From: Fimbriiglobus sp.
Lineage (GTDB): Bacteria > Planctomycetota > Planctomycetia > Gemmatales > Gemmataceae
Direction: 5' to 3'
NCBI GenBank assembly: GCA_025351325.1
Contig: JANXWE010000141.1
Span: 1-61,569 of the forward strand
DNA length: 61,569 bases
Shown here: piece after piece, positions 16,058 through 25,087 of the stretch
Layout of the letters: each line of letters starts with the position of its first letter
Numbering within the stretch: the first letter of the stretch is position 1
Notes under the pieces: generated by a model
What the model was told of the DNA's origin: nothing
The model's database searches: none
Seen by the model: the letters and a program-made list of their open reading frames with translations, nothing else
Made by a program: the position numbers and the translations under genes

Positions 16058-16870
16058 TCAATCCCAGGCCAGTTGCTTCGCATCGAACGCAGGCCCGTCG
16101 AGGCAGACTCGTTTGTAGTCCCAGCCGTTGTCGGGAGTGCGCACTTTCGCCACGCAACTGAAGCAGGCCCCGATGCCGCACGCCATCGGGGTTTCCAAAC
16201 TCACCTGACATTGCACATCGGACTTCGCGGCCAGTTTCGCCAACGCGTGCAACATCGGCTCCGGGCCGCAACCGATCCACGGCCCCATTCTGTTGTGCGA
16301 TTCCAGCGACTGCGTGACGTAGCCCTTCGTTCCAATGCTGCCGTCGTCACTTGTCACGTGCACATCGACACCGATGGATTGAAAGTCGGCGACTCCCGCC
16401 GCTAACGAGGCCGTGCGCACGCCGTAGTAAAGTGAGACTTGGCTCACTCGTTTGCGGGCTGGGAGGTTACCATACCCTTGCAAACCGAGGAGTTCCTTGG
16501 CATACGCTAAGAAAGGTGTCTGGCCGATGCCCCCGGCAACGCAGGTTGCCTGTTCGGGTTCGCCGATGTCGAGGAACGGTTGCCCGAGTGGCCCCCAGAC
16601 TTCAAGCGTGTTGCCGATGCGTTCTTCGGCGAGCAGTGTCGTCATCTTCCCGATCACGAGATACACCACATCGAATGCAGTGGCGTCTGAGGTGACATCG
16701 TAGAAAGCGAATGGACGTGCCAACAAGGGGTCGCTGCGGCCGGGTAACCGCAGCATTACGAATTGACCTGGCCGAAGAGCAACGGCGATCTCCGGGCATG
16801 CCAAGCGAATCCGAAAGGTGCGTTCCGCCAATGGGACGTGTTCAAGAATCTTCGCCGTGCGCTGGAACAT
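16058..16870 (-). CDS. pyrK: dihydroorotate dehydrogenase electron transfer subunit (PyrK-like)
   Basis: The 270-residue protein has the ferredoxin-reductase fold: an FAD-binding barrel (LRPGQFVMLRLPG, LARPFAFYDV), an NAD-binding half (VAGGIGQTPFLAYAKEL, IGCGPEPMLHAL) and, near the C-terminus, the [2Fe-2S] cysteine cluster MACGIGACFSCVAK plus a further Cys in RVCLDG. This order is that of PyrK, which passes electrons from the class 1B dihydroorotate dehydrogenase PyrD to NAD+ during pyrimidine synthesis. No pyrD is nearby. It lies 6 nt downstream of the rluB-like gene and is probably co-transcribed with it. Confidence 0.88.
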   Translation of the reverse strand: MFQRTAKILEHVPLAERTFRIRLACPEIAVALRPGQFVMLRLPGRSDPLLARPFAFYDVTSDATAFDVVYLVIGKMTTLLAEERIGNTLEVWGPLGQPFLDIGEPEQATCVAGGIGQTPFLAYAKELLGLQGYGNLPARKRVSQVSLYYGVRTASLAAGVADFQSIGVDVHVTSDDGSIGTKGYVTQSLESHNRMGPWIGCGPEPMLHALAKLAAKSDVQCQVSLETPMACGIGACFSCVAKVRTPDNGWDYKRVCLDGPAFDAKQLAWD

Positions 16871-16876
16871 CGTCCG

Positions 16877-17689
16877 TTAGCCTTCGTAATCGGGGTCGTC
16901 GGGGTCTTCCACGACCGGCGGCGAAATCGTCGTCACCACTGCTTTGTTCAAAGTCTTGGTCGTTTTGCTTTGGCTCGCGGCGAGCAGTTCTCGGAGTTTC
17001 CCGAGTTCTGGCTCGGTGACCTTCCGCGATTTCCCCTTCGGGAGTTTGTCGAGCAGCACAGGCCCGATGGCGATCCGCCGTAGTCGCATGACTTTGTGGC
17101 CGAGTTTCGCCAGCATCCGGCGGATTTCACGGTTCTTGCCTTCACACAGTACAATCCGCAACCAGGTGCTATCGCCCTGCGGTTTCATCCTCCGCACCGA
17201 CTTCGCCGCGACTTTGCCATCGCTGAGCCAAACACCGGCCAGCAATTTGTCGATGTCGGCGATGCTCGGCTTCCCCGCCACCAGCACTTGGTAGGTCTTT
17301 TCGATCTCGTAGCGCGGGTGCATCAGCTTATGGGCCAAGTCGCCGTCATTGGTCATCAATAGCAGCCCTTCGCTGCCTTCGTCCAGACGGCCGACGGTAT
17401 AGACACGCTGTTCGACGTGGGGAATCAAGTCGATGGCCAAATCGCGGCCCGAGGGGTCGTGATTCGTGCAGAGGTAGCCCGGCGGCTTGTGCACCAACCA
17501 GTAAACCATCCGCTCGGCACGGATCGGGGTGTCGTCCACGCTGACTTTGTGAATCTCGCCGTCGACCTGCATGCCAAGGTTGGTGACAATTTTGCCGTTG
17601 ATCTTCACGCGGCCGGCGCCGATGAGCGAATCGCAGTGCCGGCGTGAGCCGACGCCCGCATGCGCCAGAAATTTATTGATGCGTTCCAT
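16877..17689 (-). CDS. rluB: RsuA/RluB family pseudouridine synthase
   Basis: The 270-residue protein begins with an S4 RNA-binding domain (RINKFLAHAGVGSRRHCDSLI), followed by the pseudouridine synthase domain. The catalytic Asp103 is in VGRLDEGSEGLLLMTNDG, and the family motif EGKNREIRRMLAKLGHKV is present. These enzymes convert a uridine in 16S or 23S rRNA to pseudouridine; the sequence suggests the 23S-type RluB, but RsuA and RluE/F relatives cannot be excluded by eye. The last ~50 residues are Lys/Thr-rich and then acidic, and probably disordered. It is first in a pair with pyrK. Confidence 0.85.
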   Translation of the reverse strand: MERINKFLAHAGVGSRRHCDSLIGAGRVKINGKIVTNLGMQVDGEIHKVSVDDTPIRAERMVYWLVHKPPGYLCTNHDPSGRDLAIDLIPHVEQRVYTVGRLDEGSEGLLLMTNDGDLAHKLMHPRYEIEKTYQVLVAGKPSIADIDKLLAGVWLSDGKVAAKSVRRMKPQGDSTWLRIVLCEGKNREIRRMLAKLGHKVMRLRRIAIGPVLLDKLPKGKSRKVTEPELGKLRELLAASQSKTTKTLNKAVVTTISPPVVEDPDDPDYEG

Positions 17690-17705
17690 GAGGTTATCAT
17701 AATGA

Positions 17706-17731
17706 CGAACCCCGGCATGGGCCGGGGTTCG
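17706..17731 (-). terminator. GC-rich hairpin upstream of rluB
   Basis: An 11-bp perfect stem (cgaaccccggc 17706-17716 with gccggggttcg 17721-17731) has the loop ATGG. It follows the stop of the coiled-coil gene on the minus strand, where a weak T-rich stretch comes after. It probably ends that transcript. Confidence 0.5.
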
Positions 17732-17760
17732 CAGGGAATTCTTCGAATTCTTCAGCAGCG

Positions 17761-18465
17761 TCAGTCAGATTTCGCCGGGCCACCAGTCTTCATTGGCGTC
17801 TGTTGACCTTCGAGCCGGGCGATCTTTTCACGGGCTTCCCCGACTGCCTTTTGCTGCTCTTTGAGTGTCTCATCGAGCTTCCGCATTTGGGCATCGCGGA
17901 TGTCCCGGCGGGCCAAATCCGCCGCTTGGTTCTTCTCCAACTCTTGGCGTAGTTTCATCGATTCGTCCAACGCTACTTTGAGATCGAGTGCGACCGTCGC
18001 CAGTTTTTCTTTGACGCTGTCGATGGCTCCGACTTCTTTCCGCAAGCCGTCGTTGGCGGTGCGGAACTCTTTTTTGGTCTCGTCGAATTCGACCCGATAT
18101 TTCGCCGCCCGTTCTTTCAAACTGTCGATTTCGGCCCGGTAGCCGGCGTGCGTGGTCACTTGCGTTCGCAGGGTCTGCACGTCGTCTTTCTTGGCCCATT
18201 CGGCTTTCGATTCGTTCAACCGCGAGACTTCCGCCCGGAGCTCCGTGATGTTCCCGGTGACACTGTTGAACAGCGTAATGGCGGCCAGCGCCGCGATGCT
18301 GAGCAGGGTGCCACCGAAGACGCGCCAAAAGACGGACATCTTGTCTTCGTCGCTTTTGGTGCGCGGTTGTGAGGAATCCCGACTGCTGCGCAAGGTCTCG
18401 ACCATCATCGAAGTGCTGCCGCCGCGATCCGGTTGATCGTCGGTCTCCGTCCGCTTGAGAACCAT
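17761..18465 (-). CDS. membrane-anchored coiled-coil protein
   Basis: The 234-residue protein has a polar N-terminus, one transmembrane helix (residues about 45-67, FWRVFGGTLLSIAALAAITLF) and then a long heptad-rich coiled coil to the C-terminus, with many Lys/Glu/Leu residues (ELRAEVSRLNESKAEWAKK, EKLATVALDLKVALDESMK). The topology suggests a cytoplasmic tail and an external coiled coil. No family is recognised. The 267-bp gap to the next, divergent, gene contains aataattgt at 18484-18492 and its exact reverse complement at 18561-18569, possibly an operator. Confidence 0.7.
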   Translation of the reverse strand: MVLKRTETDDQPDRGGSTSMMVETLRSSRDSSQPRTKSDEDKMSVFWRVFGGTLLSIAALAAITLFNSVTGNITELRAEVSRLNESKAEWAKKDDVQTLRTQVTTHAGYRAEIDSLKERAAKYRVEFDETKKEFRTANDGLRKEVGAIDSVKEKLATVALDLKVALDESMKLRQELEKNQAADLARRDIRDAQMRKLDETLKEQQKAVGEAREKIARLEGQQTPMKTGGPAKSD

Positions 18466-18732
18466 CCGTGGTTCCCTCCCCGTAATAATTGTGCTCGTTG
18501 TCGTAGAGTCGCAGGATTACCCGAAACTTGCGCCACCCGCAAGCGGAGCGGGGTACGGCAACAATTATTGGAAGCTCCTGCTCGAATAAAATTCTGGTAA
18601 TGGTGTTCAAGTTTTGTCCATCTCCTGCTAAAAAATGACCGGAGTGGTTTGAAACGTCGGGCTGTCTCGTCTTAGATGGGAGAAAGCCCTACACGAGCGA
18701 CCCAAACGCTCGATCTCCGCTGGAGTCTCCCG

Positions 18733-20625
18733 ATGAAGTTCTGCTGGCCCCAAATCATGCCGAGCTTCGTCGTGGCGACGGTGGGGCTGTTTGTATTCAC
18801 CTCGGTTATGATGGCGCAACCTCCAGCCAAGCCGGTTGTTCCGGCGACTCCACCCGTCGAAAAAACCGGACTGACGCCGGAGCAAATCAAAGATAAACAA
18901 GCGATCAACGCGAAGAAGTTCGTTGAATTCAAAGAAAGTTTGTTCAGGCTCGCCAAGCGTTTGGAGCTGAGCGACCGCGCCGAGGATAAAGAAACGGCGA
19001 AAGTGATTCAGCGCGCCATCGAAGTCGCGCTCAAGGAAAACGTCGACGGTCAATTTCAGAAGTTGCTAATCGGCCTTTCCAAGGGTAACAAAACGATCGG
19101 CGAACTGGGCGATATTTCCAACGATGAAAAGCAACTCGGCAAGATGCTCCAAGAAATTTTGACCATCTTGAACACCGACGACGAAACGCTTCGGATTCGT
19201 GCGGAGATCGTCAAGCTCGAAGCGCTCCTGAAAGAAGCCAAATTCATCAAACAAGGCACCGAAAGCGTCCAAGCTCGTACTCAGTCGAATTCCGGTAATG
19301 CGGAGCGACTTGCCAAAGAGCAGCGCGATCTGGCGAAGCGGACGGAGGATCTCGCCGCTAAAGCAGCGGGAACCAAACCGAAAGAGACCAAGCCAGAAGA
19401 TGCGAAATCGGGTGAGAAGGCCGAACCGAAAGCGGGTGAGTCGGGTGCCAACGAAAAGAAAGACACAGGCGAAGATAAGGGCAGCCCCAAAGCGGGCGAA
19501 CCGAAAGACGGCGCCGAACCGATGAAAGGCGAGCCGAAGGAACCGACCCCGCCCAAGCCGGGCCAAGATATGGCCAAAGAAGGCGAAGCGGGGGCACCCA
19601 AGGAAGCCAAGAGCGGCGAAGGCAAGGGCGAACCCAAAGGGATGGGGGAAGGCAAAGGCGAGGGGAAGAGCGAGAAAAAGCCGGACGGCGGTGAAGGGAA
19701 AGGTCAAGGAAAACCCGGCGAAGGAAAACCCGGCGAAGGCAAGCCGGGAGCGGGTCAACCTGGTCCTGCGGGCGAACCGGGTCAGCCGGGTCAGCCCAAA
19801 CCGGCTCCGGGTGCCAAAGAGATTCAACAGGCCGTGCCCCCCCAGCAGCAAGCCGAGAAAGAACTCGACAAGAACAAGCGCACCGAAGCGGGCCAGAAAC
19901 AAGACGAAGCCATCGCGAAGTTGGCCGAAGCCATCAAAGAACTCGAAAAGCGGTTGAAGCAGCTCCGCGAGGAGGAGATGAAGAAACTTCTCGCCAACGT
20001 GGAGGCCCGCTGCAACAAGATGCGGCAGATGCAGATCGACGTCTACGAGGCGACCAAGTCGATCGACAAAGCGATCATCGCCCGCAACGGGGTGAAAGAA
20101 ACATCCGACCAGCAGAAGGCCCAAACGCAAGGGGACAAAGAGAAGGAAATCATCGCCGAGGCGGATCGAGCCCTGAAATTGCTCGAAAGCGAAGGCTCCG
20201 CTGTGGCGTTCGCCACCGTACTTGAGGAAGTCCGCCAAGACATGATCGCGGTGCAGCGTCGCTTGGCCCAAACCTACGTGGACAAGGGCACGCAGTCGAT
20301 TGAAGAAGACATCATCGCCATGCTCAAGGATATGATCGACGCGTTGAAAAAAGCTCAGCAGGACTTGGCCAAACCGAAGCCCAGCGACTCCAAGCCGAGC
20401 GACTCCAAGCCGCCGGACAAGAAGTTGATCGACCTGCTCGCCGAGTTGAAATTGATCCGGACGCTGCAAGTTTCGATCAACAATCGGACGACGACTTACG
20501 GCGGGAAAGACAAAGTCGAGCAGTCGAAAGACCCGATCATTCAAGGCGAATTGAGGCAGCTTTCGACGCGGCAGATCAAATTGCAAGATATGATTGACAA
20601 AATCGCGAACGGAAGCAATCAGTAA
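18733..20625 (+). CDS. exported coiled-coil protein with Gly/Lys/Pro/Glu-rich middle
   Basis: About 630 residues from the ATG at 18733, where a signal-peptide-like segment starts (SFVVATVGLFVFTSVMMAQ) and GGAG lies upstream. The first ~200 mature residues are helical and charged. The middle (about 215-380) is low complexity, with runs like GEGKGEG and PGEGKPGEG that recall collagen-like or spacer regions. The last ~240 residues are coiled-coil (ELEKRLKQLREEEMKKLLANV). It could be a long fibrous envelope protein. It is followed by a separate promoter and another exported protein; a shared role is plausible but unproved. Confidence 0.7.
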   Translation: MKFCWPQIMPSFVVATVGLFVFTSVMMAQPPAKPVVPATPPVEKTGLTPEQIKDKQAINAKKFVEFKESLFRLAKRLELSDRAEDKETAKVIQRAIEVALKENVDGQFQKLLIGLSKGNKTIGELGDISNDEKQLGKMLQEILTILNTDDETLRIRAEIVKLEALLKEAKFIKQGTESVQARTQSNSGNAERLAKEQRDLAKRTEDLAAKAAGTKPKETKPEDAKSGEKAEPKAGESGANEKKDTGEDKGSPKAGEPKDGAEPMKGEPKEPTPPKPGQDMAKEGEAGAPKEAKSGEGKGEPKGMGEGKGEGKSEKKPDGGEGKGQGKPGEGKPGEGKPGAGQPGPAGEPGQPGQPKPAPGAKEIQQAVPPQQQAEKELDKNKRTEAGQKQDEAIAKLAEAIKELEKRLKQLREEEMKKLLANVEARCNKMRQMQIDVYEATKSIDKAIIARNGVKETSDQQKAQTQGDKEKEIIAEADRALKLLESEGSAVAFATVLEEVRQDMIAVQRRLAQTYVDKGTQSIEEDIIAMLKDMIDALKKAQQDLAKPKPSDSKPSDSKPPDKKLIDLLAELKLIRTLQVSINNRTTTYGGKDKVEQSKDPIIQGELRQLSTRQIKLQDMIDKIANGSNQ

Positions 20626-20629
20626 AGCG

Positions 20630-20659
20630 TTGCCTTCGTTCGGCAAAGTGGAGTATAAT
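20630..20659 (+). promoter_or_regulatory. sigma70 promoter with consensus -10
   Basis: TTGCCT (20630-20635) and the consensus TATAAT (20654-20659) are 18 bp apart, about 60 nt before the ATG at 20720. Confidence 0.6.
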
Positions 20660-20719
20660 TCAGCATCACGCCCCAGGCATTCTTCGGATATCGTTCTTTC
20701 ACCCGCCTAGGAGTATTTC

Positions 20720-21787
20720 ATGACTCTGCGTCAATGGCTCTTTTCGATGGTGGTCAGTGCCACGGCCACACTCGGCGCGACCGCTGCCGAAAAAGAATTC
20801 AAGCCGGCCGCCCTGACCTTCGGCACGCTCCGGGGCATGACCGTTGAATCGGCCAAGGTGAAAGTCGAAACCTATTTGAAGGGTGCCGGCAAGCTCGACC
20901 AAGCCAAGGTGGACACCATCTGGGGCCAGTACGACAAGAGCATCTTGGAGCGCACGGTCGAGTCGATCGCCCTCGCTAACCCGGATGCTAAAAAAGCCAT
21001 CGACGATGCCCGCGATGCGAGCACGACACCGGTGACCGAAGTTCCCACCGCGATCAAGAACGAAAAAGACGCTTTCGCCAAGACGAATCTCTCGGCGGCC
21101 TTCGCCAAGGGACTCGCTTCGAAACGTGTTTACGAAGAAGCTCTGGAAGCCAGCAAAGCGATCACTCCAGAAAACCTCGTCGATCCGTCGGCGTTTTACT
21201 TCTTCAAGGCGGTTGCCGAACACGCACTCACCAAGCGGGACGATGCGGTGTTGTCGGTGATCCGCCTCCTCGACGACGTGACCGATGCCCCCGACCGCTA
21301 CAAGATGGTCGCCACGCTGATGTTCTTCGACATCCAAAACTGGTCGAAAGACCCAAAAGATTTGTCGAACATCGGCAAGCTGATGGACAATAGTGGCCGT
21401 CGCCTCGACCTGACCCGCGGTGGTACCCAGACTCAAGAGATTCAAAAGAAGATCGTCTTCCGCCTCGACGAAAAGATCAAAGAACTCGAGAATCAGTGCA
21501 AAGGCAACTGCAACGGTGGCTGCTGCCCAGGCGGCGGTAACGGCCCGGCGAAGGGGGACAACCCGAGCAGCCCGGCCAACCAAAGCTCGCTGCCCCAGGG
21601 TGGCCAACGCGATGGCAAAGTCGATGCGAAGGAACTCCGGAAGTTGGCTGAGAACTGGGGTACGTTGCCAGCATCGGAACGTCAAAAAGCCGTTCAAGAA
21701 CTGACCCGCGATCTCCCGGCTAAACACAAGCCGATGATCGAAGAGTACTTCAAAACGCTGAACCGCATGAACGGTTACGAGAGATAG
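20720..21787 (+). CDS. exported protein of unknown function
   Basis: The 355-residue protein has a signal peptide (MTLRQWLFSMVVSATATLGATAA) and AGGAG ahead of the ATG. The body is mainly helical. A short Cys/Gly-rich stretch (CKGNCNGGCCPGGGNGP, about residues 258-274) marks a linker with four cysteines that might bind metal or form disulphides. The C-terminal ~60 residues carry the pattern LRKLAENWGTLPASERQKAV, found in small helical domains. A terminator follows. No function can be assigned. Confidence 0.75.
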   Translation: MTLRQWLFSMVVSATATLGATAAEKEFKPAALTFGTLRGMTVESAKVKVETYLKGAGKLDQAKVDTIWGQYDKSILERTVESIALANPDAKKAIDDARDASTTPVTEVPTAIKNEKDAFAKTNLSAAFAKGLASKRVYEEALEASKAITPENLVDPSAFYFFKAVAEHALTKRDDAVLSVIRLLDDVTDAPDRYKMVATLMFFDIQNWSKDPKDLSNIGKLMDNSGRRLDLTRGGTQTQEIQKKIVFRLDEKIKELENQCKGNCNGGCCPGGGNGPAKGDNPSSPANQSSLPQGGQRDGKVDAKELRKLAENWGTLPASERQKAVQELTRDLPAKHKPMIEEYFKTLNRMNGYER

Positions 21788-21807
21788 ATCGCACCGGTTC
21801 GCACTCC

Positions 21808-21845
21808 GCGCGGCTGTCGTCTTCAACCACGGCCGCCGCGCTTTT
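21808..21845 (+). terminator. rho-independent terminator
   Basis: The stem gcgcggc (21808-21814) with gccgcgc (21835-21841) is followed by TTTTGTTGTT. Confidence 0.65.
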
Positions 21846-21878
21846 GTTGTTCCTTTCTGCCGACCCACCGGATTCACC

Positions 21879-23123
21879 ATGACGCACCTTCCGCTCCGTG
21901 TGGTCATGGTGGCCTTCTTGGCCGGATTCGGATGCACCTTGGGCTACGGCGCCGAGATTGTCCCTCTCACCGGTAAGCCGATCAAAGGAACCATCACGAG
22001 TGTCGATGCCGTTTTCGTGACATTTCAAGATGCGATGAATGCCGAAATCAAGCTGCCGATCAAAAACTTGTCGGCGGTGGAACTCGGGCCGAAAGCACCC
22101 ACTCTCGCCGATGTGTCCTATGACGAAATCGAACTGACCGATGGCACCGTACTCCGAACCGGACCCGGCTTGACCAAGTTCAAGCTCAAAAAGATCGAAC
22201 CCGGAGCGTTGGCCGGCCCCAAGGATACCGAGCCGCCGTCCGTTGACCTGCCACTCGATGCAATTTTCATGTTGCTGCGGGATGCTCACATTCCGAACCA
22301 TCGCACCGAATGGAAGAAACTCACGAATGCCCGCGGGAAGCGTGACCTGTTCGTGATCCGCGAGAAGCGCGACACCGCCGAAGTGCTCAACCAACTCGAA
22401 GGCACGGTGCTGACGGGCAATGCCGAAGGCGACCGGATCGACTTCGAACAGACGGGGGGCGAAAAATCGACCTTCGCTCTCACGCGGGCCACGGGTGGCA
22501 TCGTGTTCAATCAACCACCCCGGGCGGTGATCTTACCGACCGTTTGCAAAGTGATCGACGTGTACGGGAATGTGATCATCGCCACCTCGGTGGAATTCGC
22601 CGGTTCCGGATTGAAAGTGAAATCGGTCAGCGGGGCCACCCTCGACTACAAGACGCTCGCTTCGGTTTCCAAGCTCGATTTCAGCCAGGGTAACTTGGCC
22701 TTCCTGTCGGATCTCGACCCGGACGTCGAGGCGCCCAAACCGGTTCTCGGCGAACCGTATTTCACTTATTCCAAAAACCGCACCGCGATGGGGATGCCGC
22801 TCCGGCTCGACGGCAAGACGTACCCAAAAGGCTTGTGGATCTTCCCCGAGACGACGCTGAAATACAGACTGGGTGGCGAGTTCAAAACGTTCCATGTCGT
22901 TCTCGGCGTGGATGAGACCGTCCAGATCGCCAATAGCACCGTCAAGGTGATAATCGAAGCCGATGGTCGTCCACTCTTCAGCCAAGTCGTCAAACGTTCG
23001 GACAAGGCGCTCGAGAAACTGTTCGATGTCAAAGATGTGAAGGAACTCAAAATCACGGTGGATCGGGAATCGCTTTACACCGGTAGCCAGATTAACTTCG
23101 GCGACGCTCGCCTGCAGAAATAA
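21879..23123 (+). CDS. exported protein with C-terminal NPCBM-like domain
   Basis: The 414-residue protein has a signal peptide (residues 1-25) and an N-terminal beta-rich half. From about residue 285 the pattern matches the NPCBM/NEW2 carbohydrate-binding-like domain: GMPLRLDGKTYPKGLWIFPETTLKY (given by its ends GMPLRLDG and TTLKY), then FKTFHVVLGVDE and SLYTGSQINFGDARLQ. Such domains sit on secreted glycosidases and on planctomycete surface proteins. No catalytic domain is visible. It ends 15 nt before the trypsin-PDZ gene, so it is most likely first in that four-gene operon and may place the proteins at a glycan surface. Confidence 0.75.
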   Translation: MTHLPLRVVMVAFLAGFGCTLGYGAEIVPLTGKPIKGTITSVDAVFVTFQDAMNAEIKLPIKNLSAVELGPKAPTLADVSYDEIELTDGTVLRTGPGLTKFKLKKIEPGALAGPKDTEPPSVDLPLDAIFMLLRDAHIPNHRTEWKKLTNARGKRDLFVIREKRDTAEVLNQLEGTVLTGNAEGDRIDFEQTGGEKSTFALTRATGGIVFNQPPRAVILPTVCKVIDVYGNVIIATSVEFAGSGLKVKSVSGATLDYKTLASVSKLDFSQGNLAFLSDLDPDVEAPKPVLGEPYFTYSKNRTAMGMPLRLDGKTYPKGLWIFPETTLKYRLGGEFKTFHVVLGVDETVQIANSTVKVIIEADGRPLFSQVVKRSDKALEKLFDVKDVKELKITVDRESLYTGSQINFGDARLQK

Positions 23124-23138
23124 ACTCCGAGACGCACC

Positions 23139-25013
23139 ATGACGACGCCTTTTCGATTTCTGAACCGTCCAACCGTTTGGTTCGCCGGTGTCGCCGGCTC
23201 TCTTTCGCTCGGCCTCATCGCATTCACTCCCCCGACGACGTTGGCCCAGCTTCCCGATTCGGTCAAAGCGGCGGAAGCCGAACGGATCGCCGTGATCGCC
23301 AAGGTCAAACCGGCGGTGGCGGCCGTCTGCTTCTTCGGTGGCACCGCTTGCGGTTCCGGGGTCATCATCAGTGACGATGGACTCTGCCTGACCAACTTCC
23401 ACGTCGTGCAACCGACCGGCCCGGTCATGCAGTGCGGCCTTGCTGACGGCAAGCTCTACGACAGCGTGCTCATCGGCACCGACAAAGTGGGTGATGTGGC
23501 CCTCGTCAAATTGCTGCCCAAGAAGCCGGGCGAAACGTTTCCGTTCGTGAAGCTCGGCGACAGCGATCTCGTCCGCGCCGGCGATTGGTCGCTGGCGATG
23601 GGGAACCCGTTCGGGCTGGCCATCGACTTCAACCCGACCGTCACCTTCGGATTGGTGTCGGGTGTCAACCGCTACCAACCACCCGAGGGCAAGGGCACTC
23701 TCGAATACACCGATTGCATCCAGGTCGATACCTCCATCAACCCGGGCAACTCGGGCGGGCCGCTCTTCAACATGAAGGGCGAACTCATCGGCATCAACGG
23801 CCGCGGTTCGTTCGACAAGCGTGGCCGGGTGAACTCCGGCGTTGGCTACGCGATCAGTATCAACCAGATCAAGAATTTTCTCGGCCACTTGAAGGCGGGG
23901 ATCGACACCGATCACGCCACGCTGGGGGCCAGCTTCAGCACCGACAGCGAAGAAGGGGATTTGAGCAAAGTCTTCGTCAGCTCGATGCTCGACGAGTCGG
24001 ACGCCTTCCGCCGGGGGTTGAAGCCGCAGGATCAACTCGTGGCCTTCGCCGGCCGGTCGACCACCAGCACGAACCAGTACAAGAACGTCCTCGGGATCTT
24101 CCCGAAGGAATGGCGGGTGCCGCTGAAGTACCGCCGGGGAACCACGTCCAAGGAAATGCTCGTCCGCCTCATGGGCAACATGGAGACGGTGAAGGAACGC
24201 GAGCCGCAACCGGGCGATGCGCCGATGCCGAAGCCGGGTCAACCGCAGCCCGGTGGGCCACCCGCCAACCCCGGTGCCGAGAAGGCCAAGCAATCGCCGG
24301 CCATGAAGTTGGTCGTCGAGAAGAAGGGGTACGCCAACTTTTACTTCAACACGTTGGCACAGGACGCACTGCTGGCCGACATGAAGAAGAACTTCGGCGA
24401 CTTCTCGAAGTTGACCGGCGACTGGACGCTCGAAGGGAATGTTCAGCTCGCCGACCGGGGTGGCAACGTGAAGTTGACTTGGATCGACGACAAGGCCGGG
24501 ACGACGGAAGTGAAAATGTCGCGCGAGGGGATCGACGATTCGGTGAAGCCCCTCGGCGAAAACGTGAGCCAAGCGGAGCTGGCGCTGCCCCAGGGGAGCG
24601 GCGGCTTGCTCGTGACGCTTTGGCACTACCGCTTGCTGATGACGCAACTCCGGGACGGGTTGAACCCGAATGGAAACGTCAGCCCGGGGTTCGTCCACGG
24701 TGGTTCCGAACCATTTTACCCACCGCTGGCCAACGGCATCGTATCCGCGAACATCAACGATCTCCGCGTCGATTGTAACGTGCTGAAAACGAAAAAGGGC
24801 CAGTTCGAAGCGAAGTGGTACTTCAGCCAAAAGGACGGTGCTCTGCTCGGTTGCGAAGCGACGTTCACCAAAGAAGATGACCCCTGCGAACTGTACTTTT
24901 ACGACTTCAAAGAGATCGGCGGGGTGAAGTTGCCGCACAAGATCGTCTGCAAGTTCGGTGATAAAGTGTTCGCCACGATCTCGGCTCGGACGTACACGCT
25001 CGGCAAGAAGTAG
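23139..25013 (+). CDS. trypsin-like (DegP/HtrA-type) serine protease, exported
   Basis: The 624-residue protein has a signal peptide (about 1-36) and an S1C-type protease domain with all three catalytic residues: His88 in LTNFHVV, Asp119 in GDVALVKL, Ser205 in NPGNSGGPLF. A divergent PDZ-like domain follows (about 260-345). A Pro/Gly-rich linker at about 365-390 leads to a second beta-rich domain (about 395-624) of unknown fold. HtrA proteases degrade or refold damaged envelope proteins. The gene is second in an operon whose next two products keep the protease fold but not the catalytic residues, so this is probably the only active member. Confidence 0.88.
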   Translation: MTTPFRFLNRPTVWFAGVAGSLSLGLIAFTPPTTLAQLPDSVKAAEAERIAVIAKVKPAVAAVCFFGGTACGSGVIISDDGLCLTNFHVVQPTGPVMQCGLADGKLYDSVLIGTDKVGDVALVKLLPKKPGETFPFVKLGDSDLVRAGDWSLAMGNPFGLAIDFNPTVTFGLVSGVNRYQPPEGKGTLEYTDCIQVDTSINPGNSGGPLFNMKGELIGINGRGSFDKRGRVNSGVGYAISINQIKNFLGHLKAGIDTDHATLGASFSTDSEEGDLSKVFVSSMLDESDAFRRGLKPQDQLVAFAGRSTTSTNQYKNVLGIFPKEWRVPLKYRRGTTSKEMLVRLMGNMETVKEREPQPGDAPMPKPGQPQPGGPPANPGAEKAKQSPAMKLVVEKKGYANFYFNTLAQDALLADMKKNFGDFSKLTGDWTLEGNVQLADRGGNVKLTWIDDKAGTTEVKMSREGIDDSVKPLGENVSQAELALPQGSGGLLVTLWHYRLLMTQLRDGLNPNGNVSPGFVHGGSEPFYPPLANGIVSANINDLRVDCNVLKTKKGQFEAKWYFSQKDGALLGCEATFTKEDDPCELYFYDFKEIGGVKLPHKIVCKFGDKVFATISARTYTLGKK

Positions 25014-25087
25014 CAGTGGTCGGTGGTCGGGAAAAGAGTTCAGCCAGACGAAGTTTTTCAACGCCGCTCTACCGCATTGGAATCGCT

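Noticed and set aside
22533-25061. Long reverse-strand open frame (842 codons) opposite the protease genes
   Set aside because: It is a shadow of the G+C-rich forward genes: the composition is Arg/Asp/His/Val-rich with no domain, while the forward frame has a full protease triad.
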